From Minthousia sp045628125 (GTDB lineage: Bacteria; Bacteroidota; Bacteroidia; Bacteroidales; Bacteroidaceae), in assembly GCA_045628125.1 (NCBI GenBank), contig JAZQPA010000094.1, positions 1 to 19,757 on the forward strand: a stretch of DNA of 19,757 nt, read 5' to 3'. The notes beneath the pieces are model-generated. The model ran no database searches. It was not told the origin of the DNA and saw only the letters and a program-made list of their open reading frames with translations. Of the stretch, positions 8,954 to 19,500 are shown one piece after another; the stretch's first letter is position 1, and each line of letters opens with the position of its first letter. A program made the translations under genes and the position numbers.

Positions 8954-8955
8954 CT
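8950..8955 (+). promoter_or_regulatory. Candidate -10 of right pilin operon
   Basis: TATACT (5 of 6 to consensus) lies 126 nt upstream of the right prepilin ATG. TTGCCC at 8930-8935 resembles a -35 but the spacing is only 14 nt. Initiation near 8962 would place the nested inverted repeat in the 5' untranslated region. Confidence 0.35.
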
Positions 8956-8958
8956 AAA

Positions 8959-9060
8959 TGGATGAGCGAAAAACGAGCTTTACGCGAATTTGCAAACAGC
9001 AGTTGGCTTTTTGCTAACAGTTGTTGGCAAAAAACAGCCCAATAAACTGCAACTCATCCA
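8959..9060. repeat. Nested imperfect inverted repeat upstream of right prepilin
   Basis: Three inverted pairs nest around one centre: TGGATGAG (8959-8966) with CTCATCCA (9053-9060); GCAGTT (8999-9004) with AACTGC (9045-9050); and an innermost 26-bp near-perfect palindrome, 9008-9033, whose arms start TTTTTGC and end GCAAAAA with one G/T mismatch. A 32-nt extra segment (8967-8998) interrupts only the left arm and contains TTTGCAAA. No T-run follows on either strand, so a simple terminator is unlikely. It could be an mRNA leader structure, a regulator site, or a remnant of a small palindromic element. Confidence 0.6.
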
Positions 9061-9081
9061 ATTCGTACCTGCGAAATAACA

Positions 9082-10497
9082 ATGTCAATTTTTGTCAAAA
9101 TTGAGATTTTTCGCGAATTTTGGCGTTTTCGACCGCAGAATACGGGCGTATGCGGCCATTTTTCCCGTTCTCGGCGGGGATTCACCCTCATGGAGTTGGT
9201 GGTCTACATCGCGATTATGGGCATCATCGTGATTGTGGCGGGCCAGGCCTTCAGCAACAGCACAAAGTTCAGGGTGCGTAACCAGAGCATGATAGAGGCA
9301 AACGAGGTTGCCGGGAACATCGCCGCCCTGATTAGGGACGACATCGCGCAGATGGGGGCGAAGAGTTCGAAAGAGGTTCGTTCCTCTACACCGGACAGTT
9401 TTTACGTGGCAAGTGAAGTCTACATGAATCCTGCATCCTCAACAAGCACGAGCTCAAGCTCCGGCACTACTGTTGACGCAGACATTGATTCTTCTTCCTT
9501 CAACCTCACTCCTAATAAATTTGGAGCTGGCTTTGATAGTCTCACCTTCCGCAAAATAAGGTACACGACCTCAGGAAACTATGAAGGCGTAGAAGAAGTG
9601 TCCCTATATGCCAAGGACAGCATTCTCTATCGTGCCTGCAAGACTGTTGCCGGCTCAAAGGGAACGACTGATTGCCCATTGACTGCATATAACGTTGTGC
9701 AGATGACCGATAATGTAAAGTTGACAAAATTCCAGATTCAGCCCTCCAAGCCCGGAGTTTTGGGCAGTGATGGCCTATTGTTCCCGAAGTATTCCGATTT
9801 GTCCAACAAGAGGTTCCGCTTGATTCCCTATTATGGGAGCGAATCCTTTGTCGCTGTGAGCGCTTCTCCTCTTGAGGGGGGGACCAGAGTTGACCTGACC
9901 GGCTTTATCTCCAATTTTTCCGAATCCGGCGAAACTGTTACAAATCCGGTTAAGCACCAGTTGTATGTAGGTGAAACTGGAGAATCCTCTTCGGACTGGA
10001 CAAAATGTAAGCGCATCGCTTTCAAAAAGGATTCGACTTACGAAATCTCATTCAGCATGATGAACAATCTTGACGAATCCCGTATGTTCAGGCCAGGAGT
10101 GGATCATTTTGCGGTAGGCATACGTACCGTAAACGGATCCGGGCCTGGGGCGATACCCGATGTACAGGACTACTATTTCTACCCCCCTGTTAATGATGAC
10201 GGTACGGTAGAGAGGTCTACGCAATTCCGTTCAAACCAGCCCGACTTTAACGCATGCGTTGCCTTTACGTTTGCCTTCTATTCACCGACTGCGAGCAACG
10301 GCATGATATCCATCCGAGATGTCCGCATAAGAAGAGTTGGAGATATGGATTACGTTTTTGAAAGCGGATACATTCCGACCACAATTGACAAAAAGAATGT
10401 TCGGGCAATGAAGCTAGAGCTAGTTGTAAAACAGAATGGTGAAGCTGGAGTATCCTCCACGATAATTCCTGTTCCAAGCAATGGGACCCGAGGCTAG
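9082..10497 (+). CDS. PilW-like minor prepilin with inserted beta-sandwich-like domain
   Basis: This 471-residue protein carries prepilin signature GFTLMELVVYIAIMGI; cleavage would be after Gly33, with Glu at mature position 5. The ATG at 9082 has no visible ribosome site, but no other start codon lies between it and the signature, so the leader is about 33 residues, long for a prepilin. The mature part follows the left paralogue: near-identical first ~70 residues, PilW strands (TFRKIRYTTSGNYEGVEEVS), a divergent segment with YEISFSMMN, RPGVDHFAVGIR and MISIRDVRIRRV (roughly residues 245-425) that looks like a jelly-roll insert, then KNVRAMKLELVVKQNGEAG. Family knowledge places PilW in the minor-pilin complex that primes pilus assembly at the inner membrane and ends at the tip. 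It is coupled to the giant gene by a 10-nt gap. Confidence 0.88.
   Translation: MSIFVKIEIFREFWRFRPQNTGVCGHFSRSRRGFTLMELVVYIAIMGIIVIVAGQAFSNSTKFRVRNQSMIEANEVAGNIAALIRDDIAQMGAKSSKEVRSSTPDSFYVASEVYMNPASSTSTSSSSGTTVDADIDSSSFNLTPNKFGAGFDSLTFRKIRYTTSGNYEGVEEVSLYAKDSILYRACKTVAGSKGTTDCPLTAYNVVQMTDNVKLTKFQIQPSKPGVLGSDGLLFPKYSDLSNKRFRLIPYYGSESFVAVSASPLEGGTRVDLTGFISNFSESGETVTNPVKHQLYVGETGESSSDWTKCKRIAFKKDSTYEISFSMMNNLDESRMFRPGVDHFAVGIRTVNGSGPGAIPDVQDYYFYPPVNDDGTVERSTQFRSNQPDFNACVAFTFAFYSPTASNGMISIRDVRIRRVGDMDYVFESGYIPTTIDKKNVRAMKLELVVKQNGEAGVSSTIIPVPSNGTRG
9133..9148 (+). repeat. 16-bp perfect repeat in prepilin leader, right copy
   Basis: CCGCAGAATACGGGCG, identical to the minus-strand sequence at 7534-7549 and in the same frame (PQNTG). 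It is 16 codons before the mature Phe here and 28 codons before it in the left gene, so the motif is kept while its distance to the cleavage site is not. Confidence 0.6.
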
Positions 10498-10507
10498 GAG
10501 AATGATT
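10495..10507 (+). promoter_or_regulatory. Ribosome binding site that fixes the start of the right giant gene
   Basis: TAGGAG overlaps the TAG stop of the prepilin gene (10495-10497). The ATG at 10502 is only 1 nt away; the ATG at 10508 has the normal 7-nt spacing and aligns with the left paralogue's start, so 10508 is chosen over the upstream in-frame ATGs at 10481 and 10502. Confidence 0.7.
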
Positions 10508-13500
10508 ATGAGAAATCAGAAAAAGGGTGTATCCTTAATCACGGTTCTTTTGTTCATGCTGGTGGCGACTATCGCCGCTACGGCAACATTCAAGTGGCTG
10601 GGGTCAGCCAACAGTTCTTCTGGCAGCCAGATGATGCTTGCCGAAGCAAGGCAGGCTGCCAATGCGGGCATCGAAAGTGCAAGGTCCTGGATGACCAATC
10701 ATGGCAACGAAACCGGAGCAATCATCAAGCAATATGTTGAAAACGGGAAAAATCCTATTAGCCTAGATAGCGTGCTCTCCCCCCTCGATAACGGCAAGCA
10801 GAACTTTCATGTAGTGGTTACAGGCGTTGACTTTTCTGAAACGACGTATAAGGTGAAGATTGTATCATCCGGCGAAGCCCGCAATGGCACCAAGTATAGC
10901 GAATCTGCAATCTTGAAGGTGAACGGCCTCTACAAAGTGCAAATACCGACAAAGAAATCTACAATTGACTACAAGTATGCGTTGTTCGGGGCTTCTGTAA
11001 CGTATAACGGTACGTCACATGCAACATCCTTGATGGTAAATGGAGACTGGACAAAGAACGACCCCTCCACTACAGGAGATTTTGTCGTAACAGGGAACCT
11101 TACGGTTGATGGCAGCAATATCTTGGTAGGTGGAACCACTTGTGTTGGTGGAAACCTAAGCAGCCCGAATGGGATAGCATTACAAGACCTTTATGTTGCA
11201 GGGAAAATATCGGACAATAATGGAACCATTAAAAATGGATCAATAAAACTACAAAGAAACGGTACAACAAAGGATACGACCGTGTCCGCTGTTCAAGGTG
11301 ATGCTTACATCGAAGGAGCGTGGCCTCAATCAAAAGGGAATGTTACCATTGATGGTAATCTAACCCTTGGCGGAAGGTTAGAAATCAACTTACAAGAGGT
11401 AGCGTTCCATGTAAGAGGAAATACTTGCATCGTTGGTAATGGGATAATCACAGATAAAAGTAGCAATAGAACGACTCAATTAGATGGAGATGTTTTTATT
11501 GACCATTATAGCGGAATAGGTCCCCAAAATTATAATTCTGATGGTACAAAAAAAGCATTCGGAACAAGTACCACTTCTAAATTGTATATGCCCGGATTGC
11601 TATGCCAAAGTGAAAATTCATGGATGAGCACAGGTGGTTTAAGCACAGGTGAGCAGATTTGTGCTCAATGTCTAAATGGAAATACCGATAACTGTTCATA
11701 TTTTAAAACAAAAGCCAGCTACCGATACAACAATGCGCCGGCAGGAAATGTGACATGCGCTGAAGATGTGAAGAAATATTGCCAAAATAAATGGAGAGAA
11801 TGCACTGGAGATGAGTGTTGCGATGGAGCAAAATATAAGGTAGACGATGCTCTAACAACTGCATATAGCGTTTTCTCTGACACGACTTATACCAATGTAT
11901 GTAACGTTACAAGTTTAGCAAATGTCAAGGCTTTGAACGAATGCTATGAAAATGCGAGGCCAAATGAACTGTACAATGGATTTCTTGTAGTAAACATGAC
12001 TTCAACAGAACGTTCTCCGGATTCAGCGCTGAAAGGAAAATTCATTTTTATCTACGAAAATCAGGTTGGCAAAATGTTTTTCCCGCCAACAACTGCCGGT
12101 TCTGTAGCCATGGTGATGCTTCGCCAAGGAACGGATGGAAATGGAGAACTAAAACAAGGCAGTTGCTTTGAGGAAGCAATGGTTGACACGACGGACATCA
12201 ACGGGAAGGATACTACACGATGCCTTTACAATTACTACCTGTATACAGAAGGGAATATCGACAAAATGCTAGGCGGAACCTATGATGGCTCAGTCTATGC
12301 GAAAGCTGCTAATTGTTCAAAGATAAAAGACATAAATGCAGCCAATTTCATCTATAATGAAACCACCATGAATATGCTCGCAGACGCTGCCGTTATTTGC
12401 CCGGCAACAGATGAAAACTGCGGAGGCCCCGGTGGTTCTGTGTCTGGCGAATCGGGCAGTTCCACAGAAAGTACTGTTTCCACAAGAGAGGATTCCGATT
12501 TTATCGCAACTGGCGCCCAGCTTTCTATAGAGCTGGAATCCCAATACAAAACGGACGAAGTCCCTACGAATGTTGAAAACGTCAATCCTTCTATCGTCGT
12601 TTTGCCCCGCATTGTATATATCAACTCAGACGCCGCAGGGAATTTATCAGATTATTACACCGTAATGGGACTCAACGGAGCAAGAGTTGCCGGGACCTCC
12701 AATGCGGTTTGTACTGGAACTGGGGCTCCTTCCGAATCAAGCATTACGGGCCTTGAAGCGAATACATACTATCCCTGTACCTATACTGAAGGCGATTACA
12801 GTTCCGATTTCTATGTTGTAGTCACAGGCGAAAGTGCACAGACCCCTACTGTAAAGTTTCAGGGATCTGGCGCTGTTGAGTTCAACAGTTCAGTGGAAAA
12901 CCAGGACTATGTAGAGCTTGCCATCTCGGGAGTGAGCTCCACATCTTCCTCCAGCTTTACTGTCCACATCAGCGTATCTAACTCAGCAATGACGGGCTGG
13001 ACTATCGATACTATATACAATCCAAATCTCACAAGAACGTCGACAAGTGGCGGAAACACTATATACAGTTATTCCGGCACAACATCCAACTCCACGCAAA
13101 CTGTAAGACTGTTCAAGGTTACTGCAAATGCTGGGGCTCAGTCGGGAAGCGTTTTGTTCACCCTGCAACAACCCACAAACTGCACTGTACGTGCACCGTC
13201 CGCAAAATCCTTCAGTATTACCGGTTCAACAACAATTGTTCGCGAAAGCCTAAGTGCATATTGCGATAAATTCCCAGACAATTGCAGTGGAGAATATTCC
13301 GTTGTGAAAAACTATGAAGACTGCGAGCCAGATTATGAATGGGTGGCAGCCCAGGGAGATGGTTGTGGAACTACAGAAACAAACAAAACGTGGCTATGCG
13401 GTTCTGGAAATAGCGAAAGTGCTCCTATCACCCTTACTGAAAAAAATTTTGACCATACCCTTTGCGATATATATATTCCTGCCACAGACAATCAGATTGT

Positions 13501-16500
13501 AGGCGCAGTGAATGACGGCAACAATCCGGATGGCCACTACACGCTGTATGCCTCTCTAAAGAAGAAGATGTACAATGTACATGTGAGCCTTTCTGGAGCA
13601 GAAAATGCAAAACTCGTAGTCCAGTCCAAAGCGACAAGTGACGGCGAATATTCTTCCGTTGCTTCATGCGATAAAGATGAGGGCTGTGACTATTCCTTCT
13701 ATGCCGGGACTTATGTTCTGGTTTCTACAGAAAACAACGGAGATGCGTTCTCTTACTGGACTTGTACCAGCGGGAACTGCGGATGGGTCAACGAAACATC
13801 AACATCCATTCTGTTGCCTATAGACAAGAATTACTCTGTCGAGGCAAAATTCAACGAAAAGGACCCGCACTGCTTCTATACAGATTTCTCCGAAGTCGAA
13901 GCGTTCTGCCCAAATAGTGAAGCTACAGAATGCATAGACAAGTGTAAGAGCGGGAATACTAATTGCTATTCAGGTTTAGGCGAATACAGTGGCAACCCAG
14001 ATTGGCTCATGGTATATGCCAATAGGAATGCAAACGCCTTTGAGGCGCCTCAATTCAGCGATGGGTATGTAGCCTACAACGGGAATGCTATCACAGGGAA
14101 CCAGACCGTTCTTCTCAGTCGCGTCCTGGCCGGTGTCAACGGCACTATGACAGCGAGAATAAAGACGGATTATGTCAATACGAACAAGAGTACAGCGTTC
14201 ATAAACAACGGCTTCATTCTTCGTTCGAACGGAAACGCGTCTTCCTATATCGTAATGAATATTTACGGAAAGGAATCCATGGGAACATACGGCAGAATTT
14301 GCTACGGAACCGCCCAGGGAATCACGAACGCAAGCCAATGTGTCGAAAAGCAGTTCAGAACCTCCACCAATTCTTCTCCATCCATAAATCCATTTGAACC
14401 GATAAACGTGGATATTCATATTTATGGAAATAAGATAGATGTGGCACTTTCGTATCAGGCATCCAGAAGCACGGCCAGCGTCTCGTTTGATTTGTCTAGC
14501 GACTGGGCCTTGGGAACATTCAGCGATGTTGACCACCGATATGTGGGGTTAATGCTGACCGACAAGGAATTCCGCGTAGGGGATATCGGTTGGCGTGCAG
14601 ATGATTTCCAGAATGAAGCTTGTTTTGATTACCCGTCGATTTCATGTTCCTTTGCTGCAAACTATTTAGGAGGAATGGTTCCGCTGGATTCCAATGTGGC
14701 TCCGTGGGTGGGATTCTCCAGCTGGTTTGGAGAACGTAGCGATTGTATTGCCAATACAGAGTATTACTACAATGGTTGCGATGTAGATGCCGGAAATTTC
14801 GTAAGCAGAAGTTCCGCCCTCAATAGTGCCTGTGCTTCCGGTGAAGATGCAAAGGGCTTATATACATCCACTCCTGAAAGTGGCTTGTTGTTGAATGCTC
14901 CCTATAATTTCAGCTATGAAGGGGCGCACGGCACAACATCTCCGGATAATTCCGGACTTATGCGCAACGCCTTTGTTTCTGTTGAATGTGATGAAAGAAG
15001 CTATCATAGCTCTTGTGGCGAATTCTTTGTTGGAGAAGTACGGCAGTGCTCTAGGAACGAAACCCTCCTCAACACTCAGTTGTTTGGGTCCGTCTCTGAA
15101 GAGACTATTGAGCCGACATCACCGGTAAACCTGAGAGCCTCCACATTAATATTTGAAATAACCGATATCACAGATGGCGGCTACATAGATGTCGTCCTGG
15201 AAGATGCGAATGGTGTACGGTCCCCTGTTAGGTCTGTTTCTCCAGGCAGCTACCAGTTGAATGTGGATGAACTTTCCATTTTGTCAAGTTTCAACCCCGA
15301 GGCGATAGCCAAAATCATATTGAAGGGTTCGACAAATTATACACTCAAAAAAGTGACTAGCAGTTGTCCCAATGCCGTAAGCATTACCAATTGCTCGGCT
15401 GACTACGAGGGCGAAAACTGGAAAATCAGCAAGACGATTTCCCATGAGGAAGGCGCTAGATACTGCAGAATTACGCCCCAGACAACAGACATTAATACAG
15501 GCAACTACTCTGTGCAGGAATGCACAAATGTCAACTTTATATTCAACGACCCTGATTTCTATAGCCGATTCAACGGGAGAACGGAACAAACAATCTCGTA
15601 CGACTTCCTTATAGAAGTCTTTGATGTGGAAAACCCCGGGACAACCACACCTCCGGCAGCCCAGTGTGTGGCCAGCTCGGGAACATTCGAACACATCAAG
15701 GCATCCTGTCGTATCGATAACGAAAATGTTGTCCAGGGTGCAGGTGTTCCGACGCTCCACTATACCATTGAGAATTGTCCCAATTATGGTTGTACATATT
15801 CTATAGCGCTTACAAATGTTGTTGACAAGACCGAAGAACCAGAAACTGCCCCGCAGGCAGGGAAATCGGGCACATGGCAGCCCGATGTAAACGGTGCAAC
15901 AAAATTGAATTCTGGCGATTATACATATAGCGTATCCGTTTTCAATACCAATGGCTCAGTGGTTGCCGATTGCGAAGACGATGATATTACATTCCACGTG
16001 GAAGAACTGCGCGATATGTCTGGAACATGTTCTGTCATCAATAACACGACGCTTTCCATTTCTATCACAAGTGCAAATCATGGGGAAACACAGAACGTTC
16101 CTGTTGTGACGACCGATTTGAATGGAAATGTTCTAAGCATTCAAACGATATCAGTTCCTGTTGGAGAAGACAAGAGCGTTGATATCAACTTGTCTAGCAT
16201 CTCCGGTCTTGTGCCCGGCCAGGAATATCCATTTGCCTTGAATATTGGCACAGACTCTCCGGTCAATTGTTCTGGCACCTATAAAAAGCCTGTTGCTGTC
16301 ACATGCCCTGACGATGTGAGCAACCAAAAAGCAGAAGATGACATCTCTGTTAGTCCAACAGTTACCGGTTGCGCCTCAGGTTATTCCTGGACGCTTTCCG
16401 GAGGCAGTGCTACACCGACAAGTGGTACTGGAAGCCCAGTAGTATTCAAGGATGAGAATGGAGAAGGGACTGTTTCGTATGAATTGGGGATTTCTTGCGG

Positions 16501-19500
16501 TAGTAGTTATCCAGTCAGCCCATCAACATGCGAATTGGATGTGCAGTTCAAGGAGGATACTAACATTAAAGGCACCTGCCCGACCTTGAATGGATTCGTC
16601 CCTGCAAAAATTACGGGTGTTAACTTTAGTATGAGGAATCTGACGGCAGACAATATTTCAAGAGCCGTGGTAATAGATGGAAACACTCGTGGTACATCTT
16701 CAAATTGCAATATGTATTACTGTGAGCCCATGGAAATCACAATGCCCAGTACTGCTGGTACGTACACCTACCAACTCAAAATGGGGTCAGACGTGCTATG
16801 CACAGGGACTCTTAATGCGCAGAACCCGTTGTCATGCTCTGTAACATCAAATGAAGTCCCCTATGGGCAAAAATTTAAATTTACAGGCCAACGAGTGGCC
16901 AATGGTTGTCACAATTGTAAGTTGTATGATGGTTTCACAACATATACGGATAATCAGGGTGATATAACCAACTATGAGATAACATTTAATTCAACTAGCA
17001 GCAAAACATATACGTACGAATGTCAATGTGATAACATTGACCAAAATGCAAAATGTACGCAAATGGTTGCTTCTAGAGTTGATCCGCCCACGGTGACTTG
17101 CCCCAATGATGATTCCAGCGACCCATATCTGGCCGAGCCAAGAGCAACTGTACCGTTCAAACCGGACTCCCTTGCAAACTGTGAGATTGGTTGTAACTAC
17201 ACGCTTAAGTCTAGCGACAATACAGACAAAGTGACTCCCGTGACAAACAATTCCTATAAAACGAATTCGCAGGTTTCCTTCACAGGGGACAACGCTATCG
17301 GTATTGTAAAGTACACCTTTGATGTGTCCAACAGCGCTGGTAACGGGTCTTGCGACTTCTATGTGAAATATTCCAAGCCTGAGATTGATTGCCCCACATA
17401 TGGATGGTCCGTCAACGCAGAACCTGGCGAGCAAGTTCAAATCTCCGCAAACATTACAGGATGCTCAAATTGCACCTATAAAGTCAAACGTAGTGGCATC
17501 TCGGACATCCCGGCTAGCTATAGTTCAGGGAAAATATCGTTTCCCTCGGAATCCTCAGCAGAAGACCGTGACTACACCCTTGAGGTTAGCAATGGAGCTC
17601 CTGGAGGAACCGCAAGTTGTCCTATCCATATAGCATACTATAAGCCTGAGATTGAATGCCCATCAACAAGCGAGTTTACTGTTGAACCGGGAGCTACATT
17701 CACGTATCCAATTTCTGGAAAGGTGAAGTATTGCTCCAGCAATTGCGCCTATACGGTTACGGGAGGACTCTCGCCTTCAACAGCCAGTTATACTGGTAGC
17801 TCTATTACACTTACAAGCGAAAGTAACGGCAGCAGTACAAAAACATACAGCTTCAACGTTAGCAATGGTCTTACCGCAAGCAACTCGTGCACAATTAAGG
17901 TGAATTACAAGAGCCCTGAAATCACCTCTTGTCCGGACCCCAATTCTGTGGAACCTGGGGGAGAAATAAGTTTTAATCCAGTAATTGACAATTGCTCTAG
18001 TGGATGTAGCTATTCTATTGATGAGGTGGGCGGTTCAAATATAATACCGAGTTCTAGTTACACTGGAAGCAATCAAATTTCCTTCAATGGTGCTAACAAT
18101 AGAACTTCCAATAGTTATGTCTTTACGGTCGCCAACAGTGCCGGTGAATCTGCAGACTGCGAATTTGACGTGAACTACCTGAAGCCGACCTTCAGTTGCC
18201 CTGCCAACCAGTCGGTTCGCGAGAACTCCTCTGTATCCGTCGCTCTCTCCAACGTGACCAACTGTACTAATGGTTGTAACTATTCTGTGTCGGGTGGTTC
18301 CACGAATATTTCCGGAAGCATCTCCGGTAACGGAAACAAGACACTGGACAGAAGCATCACCGGTGAAGATGGTGGCAATACCACCACGTATACGGTGACA
18401 TTGACGAATGGAGCCGGAAGCGAATCGTGCACGTTTGATGTGGAATACTCCGCGGTAACCGTGGTTGCAGATTGCTACTTTGAGGAAAACAACAACCGCA
18501 TGAATCCAGCTGAGGGTTATGCGGGCCGTTCCTACACCTTCCAAATCAAGGTGACGGGCGGCATTACCTCCAATGTTTCCGGAAACTTCACATTCAATAG
18601 TTCCAGTGAGGGTATGACCCTCTACTATAACCCGAATAGTTGGGACAACAATAGATGGAGCAAGTCTATTACCATGCCCACAACACCGGGATCATACCCC
18701 TATTCTGTCACATACAAGGATAGGCCTGTGTGTAGCGGAAACTTTGTGGTCAAGTCAAAGCTGGATTGCGGCGTGAACAAGACGGAAATTGCCCTTGGCG
18801 AAAGCTTCACCTTTACGGCAAGCTACGCAGGAAGTTGCTGGAACTCCAGCTTCTCTGGAAATGGCTCGAATGGTCATGGCAATTGCTCAAGTAGTTTTTC
18901 TGTGACTCCTTCCAGCACAGGCACACAGACATATACCTACCGTGTGGGTGATGGTAGCGTGGGCTCGGCAGAATGCTCCAAGCAGGTGGTTGTCGTAGCC
19001 CCGCAAATTGCTATCGCTTCTTGCGCCGAAAATAAAACTGATGTTGCTACCGGTGCTAACGTGAAGTTTACTCCGACAGTGAATAGCTGTTTTAACAATT
19101 GTTCTTGGGAACTTTATGAAGGTTCTACATATATTACGGGAGGTAGTGGCTATAATGGAACGTCTCAGCTATCCTTTACAGGTTCATCCTCTACTGGCAC
19201 GAAGAACTACACCTTCAAGGTAAGCAAGGATGGCGTGGAGAAAACATGTGGATTCAGCGTGGATTATGTGGAACCTACTGTAAGTACATATACTGTAGCA
19301 AGTGGAGCTTCCAGTTTCACTGTTTCAAGTGGAACTAATGTTTGTTTCGACGCATTCCCTGCAGCAAACACTTGGCAATCACAAATAACAATTGTATGTT
19401 CTGCTTGTTCTTATTCAGGATGTTCTGTGACGTTTGGAGACGTAACTGGGGATGGCTGGACTGCTCCTCAAAAGTCACTTCCACTTTCAGGAGGAACGCA

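Noticed and set aside
7670..9081. Rpn gene as part of an insertion sequence
   Set aside because: I found no terminal inverted repeats or target-site duplications bounding the gene, despite the family's 'putative transposase' label.
10481..10507. Upstream in-frame starts at 10481 and 10502 for the right giant gene
   Set aside because: They overlap or abut the prepilin stop and ribosome site and would add residues absent from the paralogue. The ATG at 10508 has correct spacing.
11200..12400. AT-richer stretch within the right giant gene as a sign of recent transfer
   Set aside because: The shift is mild by eye, the frame and paralogy continue through it, and similar stretches recur near 16860-17060 and 19330-19567. 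It would need a windowed GC calculation to support.
13976..14536. 186-codon minus-strand open frame inside the right giant gene
   Set aside because: It is antisense to the conserved LamG/ConA-like module and has no ribosome site or domain signature.
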